Shown here one piece after another: positions 44,950-57,882 of a stretch of 64,000 bases of DNA. The DNA comes from Tillandsia leiboldiana (Eukaryota; Streptophyta; Magnoliopsida; Poales; Bromeliaceae). Within the stretch, counting starts at the first letter, position 1, and every line of letters begins with the position of its first letter. The notes under the pieces are model-generated. The model had not been told where the DNA came from and searched no databases. It saw nothing but the letters and a program-made list of their open reading frames with translations. Location: the NCBI GenBank assembly GCA_029204045.2, contig CM055066.1, forward strand, positions 18,548,484-18,612,483, read 5' to 3'. The translations under genes were made by a program, and so were the position numbers.

Positions 44950-45548
44950 TGTGGTGACCCAGATCTCTGCAGGGCTTCTACAGTGCGATTAGCAGCTTCT
45001 GGAGGCTTATGTGGCATGTCGGCGGTGTTTCTGCACCAATTTGGACTCAAGTAATGGACTTCGGGTGTATAATGGGTCACGTGAGTGATCGGAGGACCCC
45101 GTCGGATGTTTAGAAGTGGTTTCGCGCGAAATGGTTATTAAAATTGGACTCAGCGCGAAATTTGAGTAAAGAACACTTCTCCGGGAATTTTTGGCAAATT
45201 TTAGAAGTGGAATTGGGCCGAACGGACTTCGGATTTGGATTCAGCGCGCGAAAACGGTCAAGATGGACTATTTACTTGTATTTTTCGGAGCCCGGATGAC
45301 CCGGCACTTTTTTCGAGGCAGTGGGTTACTGTTCCGGCCGGCCGGGCATCGCCGGCGGCGGCGGGCAGCGGCGGAGCGCGGCGGCGCGAGCTCGGGCAGG
45401 CGGCGGAGCGGCCGCGGGCAGGCGCGCGAGCGCGGGCAGGCGGCGGAGCGGCCGCGGGCAGGCGCGCGAGCGCGGGCAGGCGCGCGGGCAGGCGAGCGGT
45501 CCACCGCGGGGGCGTGCACCGTGGGGATGGGGCACGTGGCACCTCGTG
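44950..45548 (+). mobile_element. Family-B-like LTR, 5' 0.6 kb
   Basis: It starts TGTGGTGACCCAGATCTCTG, like the copy at 41475. It includes a 39 bp GC-rich tandem repeat (GCGGCCGCGGGCAGGCGCGC) at 45390-45490, and stops exactly where the TRIM begins. Confidence 0.78.
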
Positions 45549-46122
45549 TGTGACACCCCCGGAATTTGGATTAGTCCTCTATATAAATGATATAATAGGA
45601 CTAAATCTCTAACTCGGCTATAGCATTTTGGATGGTAGCAAGATCCAAGAGGAACATGAGAGTTAAGCGTGCTAGAGCTAGAGTAGTTCTAGGATGGGTG
45701 ACCCACTGGGAAGTGGGGCGTCACAATTGGTATCAGAGACATTCACCAGCCGGAAATGTGAGATGAGTCTCGGCTAAGCCAGGGTTATAGCGGGTAGAGC
45801 GAGGCTCCCCGGCTAATGACCGTTGTGAGTGGAGTGCAGCTCCTCACAAGGTCGGCTAAGGCTAGCGAGACGAGTCTCACATCGCCTGGTGCTTGTGAGT
45901 GTGCTTGAGCCTGACGTGGACGTCAGGGCTTAAAGGGGGGAAGAATGTGACACCCCCGGAATTTGGATTAGTCCTCTATATAAATGATATAATAGGACTA
46001 AATCTCTAACCCGGCTATAGCATTTTGGATGGTAGCAAGATCCAAGAGGAACATGAGAGTTAAGCGTGCTAGAGCTAGAGTAGTTCTAGGATGGGTGACC
46101 CCCTGGGAAGTGGGGCGTCACA
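45549..46122 (+). mobile_element. TRIM (terminal-repeat retrotransposon in miniature)
   Basis: Two 177 bp direct repeats (45549-45725 and 45946-46122) begin TGTGACACCCCCGG, end GGGGCGTCACA and differ at two positions. The first is followed by TTGGTATCAGAGA, a tRNA-Met primer site (45727). The second is preceded by AAAGGGGGGAAGAA, a polypurine tract (45932-45945). The 220 bp interior has no coding capacity. The flanks are TCGTG and ACAGC, so there is no target duplication, although the LTRs are nearly identical. Confidence 0.85.
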
Positions 46123-49100
46123 ACAGCTACGTGAGATTGCTAGACAACTGTCGACCCTCATGGAGCACGTGCGTTAATTGACGCAGCAGCAGCCAGCCGT
46201 GCCTGTGGAGGGCGTTCGGGTTCCGCCACCCGAACCAGCCGCACCTATGGCGGGACCATCAGGCATGCATGGAGAGACTACGGCCGCACCACCCCAAACG
46301 GCGACCACCGGGGTGTCGACGGACCAACCGACGGCGCCATCTGCCGCGCCCAGCCCAACGGCTTCGGGACCCGTTACGGGCGAAGCCTCCACCCAACGGA
46401 CTGAATGGGATAGGGTGAGAGCGAATTTGGCTGAATTCAAGAAACACGACCCGCCTGTATTCGAGGGCGAGACGACCGACCCCTGGGTCGTGGAGAAGTG
46501 GGTGGACACGATGGAAAAGTTATTCGAGGACTTGATGATGGAGGAGCATGAACGAGTTCCTCTTGCGATACATTGTCTTGAGGGAAATGCCCGGATGTGG
46601 TGGAAAACGGTGCGTCCGGACCCCACGAAGGGTGACGCCCTACCGACGTGGACCGAGTTCAGGGAAAAGTTGTTCGGGGCATTCTTCTCCAACAGCGTTA
46701 AACAACAAATGGAGGACGACCTGAAGCATATCCGACAAGGGAGCCAATCTGTCATGGAGTATCAATGGGAATTCGTAAGGTTGGCTAACTGTGTCCCCTT
46801 CGTCATAAGGGATGAAGCTCACAAAGCCCGCCCCTTTGTTGACGGATTACGGAGCAATATCTTCGAAGTGGTGCAAGCAGCGGACCTCCACACCTTCCAG
46901 AAAGTGGTGGATAGAGCCACCATAGTGGAGCGCGGATTCGCGGTGACGCGCGCCCGACGCGAGGACTCGGAATACAACAAGGATAAGAAACGACCCCAAT
47001 CCTTCTCAAAAGGGGGATTCTCTAGCGGGAACCGACCCCCTAAACACCCGAAGTTGCGCCATGGAACCAAAAGCGCGCCAGCAGGCAGTCAAAGGCCGGG
47101 GGACAAACCCTGTGTTATCTGCAATGGAGCCCACAAAATCACAGAGTGCGCTAAGAGGCACGACCACTGCTTCCGTTGTGGTAAACAGGGTCACTTTCGT
47201 TTCAATTGCCCCACGAACCCGGGCACAGCCTCCTCCGCAGCCTCTACCCCACCGCCTCAACAGCCAGGGAGGGGGAGGACCCCCTCGGGACCCACTGTAC
47301 GCCCTCCGCCCACTCGACAAGAGGGGGAAACGCGTCCGCAATCGGGAGGGAGGATCTACTCTCTGACCCATCAAGGGGCAGACCCACCGGAGGACGTGGT
47401 GGCAGGTACTACTCTAATCTCAGACTCTCGAGCTAGAACCTTGTTTGAGACCTGGGCATCCCACTCTTTTGTATCTCGCACCTTTACACATACACATGAC
47501 TTGGAAACGAAACCCCTACGTCATCCTCTGACCGTCGGGACCCCTGGGGGGCCAATTGAGGCTGTTAGCTACGTGCCTTCTTGCCCAATAAAGTTGGGAA
47601 GGCTAGATTGCCCCTGGGACTTGGTGGTCATCCCATTGAAGGAATTCGACGTAGTTCTGGGAATGGAATCGCTCACTAAACACCAGGCGGAAATCGACTG
47701 TGATAAACGTCAAGTACGGCTGCGGGAACCAAGATTTCCGAAGAACGTGTACCTGGCATGTAAGAGTAGTTTCTTTTCGACCGTTATCTCCGCATCTCGG
47801 GCCAGGAGAATGATGGAGAGTGGATGCGTGGCGTACTTAGCTTCGGTGGACTTGGCAACCCGACCCACCTCCACACTTCCCGACATTGCAATCGTAAGGG
47901 ATTTCCCTGATGTTTTCCCGACCGAACTCCCGGGGATGCCGCCCGAACGCGAGGTTGATTTCTCTATTGAGCTTATTCCGGGAACGAAACCCATCACAAA
48001 GGCGCCATACAGGATGGCCTTCGCCGAATTAAAGGAACTGAAGGCGCAACTAGAGGACCTCCTGGACAAAGGGTTCATCCGACCGAGCGTGTCGCCGTGG
48101 GGAGCGCCTGTTCTCTTTGTAAGGAAAAAGGATGGGAGCTTGCGTTTATGTATAGATTACCGAGAAATAAACAAGGTCACGGTAAAGAACAAATACCCCT
48201 TGCCTCGAATTGATGATCTGTTCGATCAACTGCAAGGGGCGACAGTGTTTCGAAAATCGACCTCCAGTCGGGCTACCACCAACTCAGAATCAGAGGCGAG
48301 GATATACCGAAGACGGCTTTTCGAACTCGTTATGGCCACTACGAGTTCACGGTAATGCCGTTTGGGCTCACTAACGCCCCGACGGTGTTTATGGATATGA
48401 TGAACAGGATTTTCAAGCCGTTCCTGGACCAATTTGTGGTGGTCTTTATCGATGATATCCTTATCTACTTCCGCACGGATAAAGAGCACGAGGATCACCT
48501 CCGAGTGATCCTCCAGACCCTACGGGATCGAAAATTATACGCCAAACTCAAAAAGTGTGAGTTTTGGCTCTGTGAGGTCGACTTTCTGGGACACATTGTC
48601 TCGGCCTCGGGAATTGCGGTGGAACCGAGGAAGATAGAATCGGTGACCGACTGGGCTCGCCCGACAACGGTGACTTTAATACGAAGCTTTCTAGGACTAG
48701 CGGGATACTACAGACGCTTCGTGGAAGGCTTCTCTAAAATAGCCACTCCCCTTACTAGACTAACCCGAAAAGGGGAGAAGTTCATCTGGACGACCCAGTG
48801 CCAGAAGAGCTTCGAGGAACTTAAAGACAGACTCACGCGGGCACCAGTGCTCGCATTGCCAAAGCCCGGTGAGGACTACGAGATCTATTGTGATGCATCT
48901 CGAAGCGGTCTTGGAAGCATTTTAATGCAACAAGGGAAGGTCATAGCATATGCATCAAGACAGCTCAAGGATTATGAGCAAAACTACCCTACACACGACT
49001 TGGAGCTCACGGCAGTCGTGTTTGCTCTGAAGCTCTGGAGACACTACCTCTATGGGGCACACTGTAACGTGTTTTCCGACCACCAGAGCCTCAAATACTT

Positions 49101-50798
49101 GTTTACAAAAAAGGAACTGAACTTACGGCAAAGGCGATGGCTGGAACTACTAAAGGACTATGATTTGTCCATCCACTACCACCCCGAAAAGGCAAACGTG
49201 GTGGCTGACGCCTTGAGCCGGAAGGGACAGACGGGGGAAACGGCACTGAGCGTCCTTACCCAACAGGATCAACTAATTGCACAATTTTCGCAGTTGAGGC
49301 TGGAAGTAGTGCCGGCGGGCGCAGTTGCGAAACTCCTATCCTTGGTGGTGAGGCCTATGCTGATAGAGAGGATCTTGGAAGGCCAAACGACGGACACGCA
49401 ACTACAACAAATGCGGGACAAAATATCCTCGAAACAGAGTAGGGATTTTGTAATCGGCACTGATGGTGTGCTGAGGTTCCGGGGACGAGTCTATGTGCCC
49501 GAGGTGCCGGAATTGAGGAAGGAAATTCTGACGGAAGCGCATAATGCCCCCACACTGTGCATCCCGGAGGTACAAAAATGTACAAAGACCTGAGGCAGAC
49601 CTTCTGGTGGCCCAAAATGAAGAGCGATGTGACGCAATTTGTGGCGCGATATTTGGTGTGCCAACAGGTGAAAGCGGAACATCAGCGACCGGCGGGGAAA
49701 CTACAACCATTGCCCATACCGGAGTGGAAATGGGAATGGATCACTATGGACTTCGTAACCGGTTTCCCGCGATCGCAACAAGGACACGACGCGATATGGG
49801 TCATTGTGGACCGTCTGATGAAATCGGCCCACTTTCTGCCTATCCACACGACGTGGACCCGAGAACGGCTAGCACAAACCTATATCGACGAGATTGTGAG
49901 ATTGCACGGAATACCGTCGTCAATAACTTCTGATAGGGACACGCGTTTCGTGTCAAACTTCTGACGGAGTCTGCAGCAGGGACTGGGGACCAAACTACAG
50001 TTTAGCACTGCCTTCCACCCGCAGACGGACGGGCAATCGGAACGAGTGATCCAGATTCTCGAAGATATGCTTCGAGCTTGTGTGCTGGATCTGGGTGAGG
50101 GATGGCCGCGTTACCTACCCCTCGTGGAATTTGCCTATAATAATAGCTATTAAGCTAGTATTCAGATGGCCCCATACGAAGCCCTGTATGGGCGCCGATG
50201 TCGATCGCCCATTTGCTGGGACGACTTGGGGGAGCGGAAGCTCTTGGGGCCAGACCTCGCAGAGGAAACGGAGGCAAAGCTGCACCTTATCAGGCGAAGG
50301 CTGTTGACCGCCCAGAGCCGGCAGAAAAGCTACGCAGACCAGAGACGACGGGAACTGGAATTTATGGTGGGAGAACACGTGTTGCTTCGTGTATCACCGT
50401 CTAAGGGGACAAGACGGTTCGGCATACGAGGGAAGTTGAGCCCACGGTACGTGGGACCGTTCGAGATCTTGGAGCGCGTGGGCCCGGTGGCTTACCGGTT
50501 GGCCTTACCGCCAAACCTCGAGCGGGTACACAATGTATTCCACGTCTCGATGCTCCAAAAGTACCTTCCCGACCCGTCGCACGTCCTCGACGCCTCGGCC
50601 GTCGAGCTGCGGGAGGATTTGAGCTTCGAGGAGACGCCGATACGGATTTTGGCACGAGAAGAAAAGAAACTTCCCAACCGGACGACCCCCTACGTAAAGG
50701 TGCAATGGAGTAACCACGAGGAGCGCGAGGCGACTTGGGAACTTGAGACGAAAATAAGGGAGTGTTACCCTGAGTTATTTAGCGAGGGTAGAGGTTAA
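46123..50798 (+). pseudogene. Family-A gag-pol, 5' truncated and multiply broken
   Basis: It is homologous throughout to the frame at 60930. Gag lacks its beginning and has a TAA at 46175-46177. Zinc fingers CVICNGAHKITEC and CFRCGKQGHFRFNC are present. The protease active site reads ETWA instead of DTGA (47447-47458), so it is probably inactive. Reverse transcriptase keeps FIDD, but frameshifts lie near 48248 and 49548. Integrase has a TGA at 49962-49964 and a TAA at 50151-50153. The chromodomain-like tail (KVQWSNHEEREATWELE) ends at 50798. The left edge joins the TRIM directly, with no 5' LTR or primer site. It cannot encode a working polyprotein. Confidence 0.9.
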
Positions 50799-50827
50799 GT
50801 TTCGGGCACGAAACTTCTTTTAAGGGA

Positions 50828-52595
50828 TGTGTGGTGTAATATCACAGTTTTATGTAACATTTTACCCTCCTGCGAATAAAGGTTATGCCGAGTAAAAGTA
50901 ATTTAACGAGTTTATTTAATTGATAATCTCGTGGTGCGGGTATTTTTCTGTGTTAGAACTCGAAAAACGGTGAACGACGGTGCGATCGCATCCGGATTCC
51001 GACTTACGGATCCCACTGAAAAGGGTACTTAGGATCACGGTAACCGTCGGGTGCGCCGGGATCCGTGTAAAAGGGGTGAACACGCTTTTCGAGGAGATAA
51101 GGAACCTTATCTTGGGGTTTCGATAATTAACCGATTAACTAATTAATACCCGGTGGGGGTTTCCACGGTGCGTACTGAGAAATAGAATTTAATTCCTCGG
51201 AAAAGAGGAAAAAGCGAAACCCTAGCCGGAGAAAAAAGAAAGAGAGGAAAAAAAAGAAACGAAACCCTAGCCGGAGAGAAAAAAGAAGAAAAAGGAAAAG
51301 GAAAAGGCGAAACCTAACTGGAAGAAAAAGAGAGGAAGGAAGGAGAAAGCGGAAGGACCCGATTTTCCCCGACGATCATGTTAAAGCCGGGAGCGGAACG
51401 GATCTCCGTCTCCAACGATTCGCGGTAAGCGTTGCTTCTTTCAGTTTTTCGTTTTGGAGTTTTCGTGTCGTTGTGGATTGCGGATCTAGCTACCAAACCC
51501 GTCGTTGCCGCCGTGAAACCCTAGGGCATCGCCGTCGCCGCCGCATCATGACGCGCCACGCGGGGCCGGTGCCCGCGCGGCCGCAGCAGGTGGTGCGCGG
51601 GCGGGCGCTCGCGCGGCTGCGGCACGCGCCGCGCAGGGCCGTTGCCCGCGCGGCCGCGGCTTGCGCCGCGCGGGGCTAGAGCCCTGTGCGGCCGCAGCAG
51701 GTGCCGCGCGGGCGGGCGCCCGCGCGGCCGCGGCTTGCGCCGTGCGGGGCTAGAGCCCCGCGCGGCCGCAGCAGGTGCTGCGCGGGCGGCCGCCCGTGCG
51801 ACTGCGGCGCGCGCCGCGCGGCCCGCGCGGCCGCAGCAGGTGCCGCGCGGCCGTGCCGCGCGGGGCCTGTTCCCGCGTGGCCGCGGCTGCGCCGCCCGGG
51901 GCCTGTTCCCGCGTGGCCGCGCATGGCCGCAACGCCGCAAGGTTGTCCCCGTCGCTCGTCGCGCACGGGCGCCGCCGCCGTGTCAAGTTGTTAGCAGCGT
52001 TTTTGGACTTATGGACTTGTTTTATTTACCATTATATTTCTGTCCTAACAGCGGTACTTTTGGGGACTATTTTTAGGTCCGAGTGCCGATTTGGAGCGAG
52101 GTTCGGTCTCCGGTGTTCCGGTTCCCACAACTGAGGTGGGTACTTTGATTAATTTCGGTGCGGGGTCGTTCCCGGGTATGTTGTTCGATAAATTAGATAT
52201 TTTTGGTAAACTAACTATCCCCATTGCATGTAAATCCCGTTTGTTATTCTAATTGAGGCGGCTGCGGTCGCATTAGCGTTTTATTAATCTGACCAAAGCA
52301 GCTGAGGTCGCAGCATAGTTTTCATACTCATATTGCTTACACGCACACCGGCGGTTTGGCCACCGCACAAGGTGTATTTTTTTCGGAAAGATGGTAAGTT
52401 TTACCCGTGTACCCCACGACTAGAGATGATGAGGACCCCTCAAGGAGAGGCGGCTGCTACTTGGGCAGTCGAGGGGATTGGTGGCACCAAGAAAATGAGT
52501 ACGGTATTTGGGGTTGGGGCCCAACTTATTTTAAATCCGGGATAGGTGCCCGGTGAGATTGTGACAGGGATCGCGTTCGTTTGATCGAGACGTGC
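50828..52595 (+). repeat. Family-A 3' LTR, 3' truncated
   Basis: It follows the polypurine-like TTTTAAGGGA after the pol stop and starts TGTGTGGTGTAATATC. It shares with the 57883 LTR the ACGGTGCGATCG..GATTCCGAC block, the GC-rich array and the GGCGGTTTGGCCACCGCA block. After GTGACAGGG near 52570 it is replaced by family-B sequence. Confidence 0.78.
51540..51935. repeat. GC-rich minisatellite in the family-A LTR
   Basis: Units of about 72 bp around GCGCGGCCGCAGCAGGTGC and GCGCCGCGCGGGGCTAGAGC. They sit at the same LTR position as the arrays at 180-835 and 58600-59185 but have different units. Overlapping arginine/alanine-rich frames are by-products. Confidence 0.85.
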
Positions 52596-54225
52596 TGTGA
52601 GGATCCGAATTCCCGCGAATGGATTACTGTTGGTTCGATAGCTTTTGGAGGCCTTTGTTGGGTGTTGGAGGTGTTTGCGCGCAAATCGGACTTCAAGACT
52701 GGAACCAGTGTAAAAAATAGATCACAAGTGTATTGGGATGCCCCGCCGAATTTTAGAAGTGGAGTTGGGCAAAACGGACATCGTATTTGGACTCAGCACG
52801 CGAAAACGATGAAAATTGGCTATTTGGCTATATTTTTTCGGAGTCCGGATGAGCGAAAACGGGCAACCGGAAGTTCGGGGGTCTTTCGGGTGCATGGAGG
52901 AGCTGTGGACCGGGGGTGCCACGTGTCGGCACCCCATTAGACCGGCGCATGGTGCGCGGTCCATGGGGCGCACCTGGAGGACGCGTGGCTGGCACTGATG
53001 GGCCAGCCGCCACGCAGCGCACGCCCCCGCCCGCGCACGTGGCACCCTCCCCCCCCGCGTGGGGGGAGGGGGACACGCAGCGCGCGCCAGTTGGGCGTGC
53101 TGCGGCCACCCGGATCAAGCCGCCTGGCTTGATCCGGGCGGTCCCTTGGGGCGACGTGGCGGCCCGGATGGCCGCCACGTGTCCCGGCCTTCGGGCCGGC
53201 TGGGCCTGGCCCATTGCTGTAGCCGAGGAGAGGGAGAGGGGGGTTTTAACCTGGTTTTTCTCCTTCTTCACCTTCTTTTCTTCTTCTTCTTCTTCCTCCT
53301 TCTTCCTCCTTAGATCATGGATGTTTGGTGGACTTCTAGCAGAGCAACTCTAGAATATCTTCTTCAATTTCATCACCTTGGGTGGGGCCTTTGGAGCTAG
53401 TTTGGTCATCTTTTTCCCATGTTGGAGAACAACCACCATTGCTGGATTTTCGGAGCTTCACCGTCGCAGTTGAGTGCAGAAATTCCCCAGGCTTCGTTTC
53501 TTAGTATTTCAAGCTGAAATTTGGAGGAGATCTACATGACAGGTTAATCTACAACTTTGATATTCAGTGTTTTGCTTGGAGCACGAAATTTCTTGGAGCA
53601 TTTCTGGTTTTCCTACAACCATCATGCACAGATTTTATTATTTGACACCTTGGAGTAAGTTTGGGTTTTCTCTTTCGTACGAGCTTGGAATTGGGTGTTT
53701 TTTAGCTTGATATTTATCTACTCTCGACAATGAATCCATTGCCACCTTCCTCAATATATTTGGAGCTCGTTTGGACAGGTAAAACTCCCAATCTTTCCAG
53801 CCCTGTAGTGCTGGTTTTTACAGAGCAGAGTTTTGTTGGAATTGCATGTTTGTATGGTGATATCTTTGGGTTCAGCATGTTTTTGGGAGGATTTCTTTGT
53901 AGATGGATTAACAGGGTTAAGAGGAACATTTTTCATGTTGATATCTAAGTGTAATTTATGCTGGATTGATCCCTAAAAATTCATGAAGTTCATGCTGAAA
54001 TTTTGGTGGTTGCCGCGTTGTTTTGAGTGTATCTTGGCCTACAGGTGTTGGAACGAGGTGTATAAATACTTGATTTGTATCTACTCGTTGCAGGGATCAC
54101 AGCCGTGATTTTTCCGGATTTTTTCGAGGATTGCTCGTAGGTGAAAAACCCACTTTTCTGTGCTGGTTTGCAAAACAACAAATGCAGTTTTTCGGTGTTG
54201 ACCGTGGTGTTCTTTGTGGGCTTTT
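52596..54225 (+). mobile_element. Family-B-like LTR, 5' 1.6 kb
   Basis: It starts TGTGAGGATCC and carries the family-B landmarks AATTTTAGAAGTGGAGTTGGG, CTCAGCACGCGAAAACG, GTCCGGATG, GC-rich U3 with CACGTG sites, and CGTGATTTTTCCG. It ends where an inverted LTR terminus (TGTCACGCC) begins. The TATA box is less clear than in other copies. Confidence 0.65.
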
Positions 54226-57200
54226 TGTCACGCCCCGGGGTCGAAATTGCAACCCGGGCTCGCCAACAGATCCGCCACCTATGCCAAACCCCGCATAGGT
54301 GAAGCATCCTACCTGCAAGAAAAGTACTACAGCTAAACAGATATCAGAGCTATAAATAAAAATATGCTGTAAAACTAAAACCAACCACTGTACAACTGGA
54401 AATAATAATAACAATGTCCATCTCCCAAAATGATAATCATACAATATCCTCAACTACAAAACCCCGAACTCAACAGGGAGGTATCTCAAATAAAACATCA
54501 GTGTACAGGCTCTCAATACATCACATATCCTCACTACAACAGTCTCTCAAAAGAGCAAAATAAAATAACTAATCTACTGACGATCTCCTCTGAAGGGGTA
54601 CCGCTACTCTCCATCGACGGGTAGGGATCTAGCTCGCGACTCCCTCGCATCGATCAACTACTGCAGAATCAGCAACACCCACTAAGACTCTGCAAAACAA
54701 AGGAGAGAAAAAAAGGGAGGGGGAAAACCCCCAACGGGTGTGAGAACTACACCAAAAAGGGAGTTCTCAGTGGGTACCGCCACCAGGCCCGACGATCTGC
54801 CCACTAAGTCCACTAGAGGCATAAGATAACCAATGCAGTAAAAACTGAACAAGAAAGCTGGAGACACTCAACAGCTACCATGCCTCTATCTAAATTCTCA
54901 AATGGGGAAACTCTGATAAAGATATACAACACTCGCACACGAGGTGCTCAATCGACCCAATCGAGCTGACTGCCACATCGGGTCCAGTCAAGCCTGCGCC
55001 CACCTACAACCACCTCCCACTGGTGGGCAGGAATTACGTAGGGTGTCCAATCGGACTAACTCGCTATCGAATAGTGGCTCATGCAGGCTATAGTCGAAAT
55101 CCACGCTCTCTCTCAGAACGGAAAGACTCAAGATCCTCAACATCTCGCACAATGGTCAAAGTACTCTCAAAGACACGTGACCACCGTCAACCAAATGGCT
55201 CCCAACAACACGAGCACTGATCTATACACAGCTGCTAGACTCCACTCAGCCCCCTGACACAAGTGCAATAATAAAGTACCTGCCTGTAATAAACCCAATC
55301 AATGAACCAGTAAGAACTGAAACTGCCTGCTGTGCCTTGCCGTATCGGGTATGCTGGCCGACGCATAACACTGATAAAAAGGAGTCTCAAGGACTCAAAG
55401 CCTGTATGCCGCGCACTCCGGAGTGGCACTCGAGGGGTGCGACCCACACGAGTAAAGTATCTCAGTAACCAGTAACATAAGTATCATAAATCAACAGCAC
55501 TGGATCACGACTCTGATCAAAGTGGGAAAGCTCGACCACTAAAAGAAAACCCCGGTCCTCAATCAGATGCAAAAGTACTCAATAAGTGGAAAACTCCGTC
55601 CACTAGGGAAATCTGATACCCAATCTGATGCATAAGTAAATATCCGGTCAACCGCCCAAAGTCCACGGTCACCGCAAAACCCTGCCAACCACAATCCAAC
55701 ACAACCCGTCCCTGACACCAATGTCTCGGCTACACTACCCCAAACCCCTGCTCGCACCCGAGCAACACAGACCGCCTGACTAACAAAGAAGGAGAGGGGA
55801 ATAACATGGTTTCTCCTAAGTCAAGTTCCAATAAGTAGTGTAGCAGTAAAAAATGGCCTAACTATATGTCCATACAAGCATGCATTTGTCCTCAAGGAAG
55901 AATAAAGAAAGTATAACCGATAGTAGCTTCGCAAAAATATAAACTCATGCCAAAAATCATTTATGGACTACACCTGCCCAAAATCCATGATCCATAATCC
56001 ATAATAACTCCACAGAGTAAAACCCGCACATAGATATAATATCCTGTCCCTCGAATGATCAATCCTCGTAAAATACTATGTGCTAACATGGCATGCTAAA
56101 AACCCGCTACTGCCAAAATGTCAAACCCACATGAATAGGTCAATGATTAAATAACATGTACAATAATTAGGTAAGCATTAATCCACAAGATCTAGGCCAC
56201 TTTCCATGCTTACATCTCAATATTATTTGTTGTACATTCAACTATGCATGCATTCTAATATATAGAATTAGAGAACCGTCCACCGGTTCTGGGGACAAAG
56301 CAATCCACCTGAAACACTTTCCGCAGGCAAAGCCGAAGTCGGTGAAGTACGAAGCCACCCGCTAACAAAATCCGCTGGAACCGCACCCTCGGTACCCGGT
56401 CGCACAAGCCACTGCTCAAAACACAACGCAGCCAACAATCACCACCACAACACACTAAACAATACCCTTACAACACCCAAAAACAGCACATACTATTTTT
56501 ACCAACCAGCACAATGAAGGGGCATTTTCACCTATGAGCAGTCCTCTAAAAATCCAAGAAAAATCACTGTTGCGATCCTTGCGACGAGTAGCCCCAAAAC
56601 GAGTATTTATACTCCTCATTCCGACATCTGTAGGCCAAGAAATAATTAGAACAACATTGGAAGCCACATCCTCAAGAACACAATCCTGCTAGAAAAATAG
56701 TAGCAAAGAAGCTTAATTCTCACCTTCGAAACGACCTCAGAAAAATCCAATAAAAATATGAGTGCGTTCCTCTCGAAGAGTAGATGTCAATCGAGTCCTT
56801 AAACGCCTCATTCCGATGCTCGTAGGTCAAGATAGAAAATTGACAAGCCTCCGCTGTCCAAAATCTCACAGCAGAAAAAGGGGTCAAAGTTTGCATCGGG
56901 AAACATGCCAAAAACCCAAAACAAAGTGAAGCAATCATCATGGAAAACGAAGCCGTACCTCTCGTGAACGCGCTGCCGCAAAAATCAGCTCAAAATACCA
57001 TCTGGGTGATCCAGGGTGCCTCGCGGACCGAAAAGTGACGGTGGAAGCCAAAATCCAAGAAACGTCGCAGTGCGCCACGTCGGAGAAAGCACGGATATCG
57101 AGGCCTCCAAAAAATCTGAAATCCCTCAGTAGATAGAGCACAAGATGAAGAACATTTTCTCTTCAAGCCTCAGCTGAAGATGGGCTCGGGAAAGGGCTCG

Positions 57201-57696
57201 AATCCGCGGCCCAAGAGGAGGTTTATATAGCGCAACCAAAAAATTCAAATAATTCCATTTGTGTCCCCACATTCGGGCGTCCGAATCTTTCGGGCTGCTA
57301 CAGTACACCGAAAACGTACCCCAAACCGTCAAAGTCCGAATCAACCCAGGAGCGCCACGTGTCCCAGAACAGCAAACAGCAAATCGGGCCAATCCCTGAG
57401 TGTCACGTGGCACGGCGCACAGCACACAGCGGCGCCAGCCGCTGCGGTCGCGCCACGTGGCGCCGACCGGGGCTGCCCCCGCGCATGTCGCGCTCCTGCC
57501 CCGCGTGTACGGCCACCTGCCCTGCCTGCTCCATTGCGCTGCGTGCACCCAGCTTACGAAGACCAACCAACCACAAGCTGCCACGTGTCCCCCGCCGGTC
57601 CATGCACCAGGCCGCGCGTCCAATGGACCGCGCGCACGTGCGCCCGCCACTCCCGGTGTAGAGTACCGGGACTTTGTAGAGTGTACCGACCTCACA
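54226..57696 (-). mobile_element. Family-B-like LTR, inverted, nearly complete (3.5 kb)
   Basis: The minus-strand reading runs from TGTGAGGTCGG at 57696 to CCCGGGGCGTGACA at 54226. It passes a GC-rich U3 with CACGTG sites, a TATA box (57222-57230), a donor-like GAGAGGTACGG near 56958, and GACTTGACTTAGGAGAAACC near 55815. The flanks CTTTT and AGATG do not match, so no target duplication is visible. The 5' few hundred bases of the longer family-B U3 are absent. Confidence 0.72.
57222..57230 (-). promoter_or_regulatory. TATA box of inverted family-B-like LTR
   Basis: The minus strand reads CTATATAAAC, followed by a leader with CCTCCTCTTGG, matching the TATA context of the other family-B LTRs. 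Confidence 0.55.
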
Positions 57697-57882
57697 AGAT
57701 GGCGTGGTGAGGAGAAATCGCCTCGGGCGTGTTCCACATATGTTTACAGATGAGTTCGGGTTGAGTCAGATCGACGCGGAAGCCCCAACTTGAATCGGAG
57801 TTTTTCGGGCATTGTGCGCCGATAGAGGACCGGTTTTGTTTGTGTACCGACTCCGCCGTTGTACGCAGAAAAATTGGGAAAA
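57697..57882. other. Unassigned spacer between LTRs
   Basis: 186 bp matching neither LTR family by eye. No coding sequence. Confidence 0.4.

Noticed and set aside
46178..46180. Start codon for the family-A copy at TTG 46178
   Set aside because: It is simply the codon after an in-frame TAA; the homologous frame at 60930 shows that gag starts far upstream.
51473..52134. Arginine/alanine-rich frames in the family-A LTR
   Set aside because: Repeat composition; they differ completely from frames at the same LTR position in other copies.
54226..57696. Solo LTR with target duplication
   Set aside because: The flanks CTTTT and AGATG do not match, so it is listed as an inverted LTR of unresolved origin.
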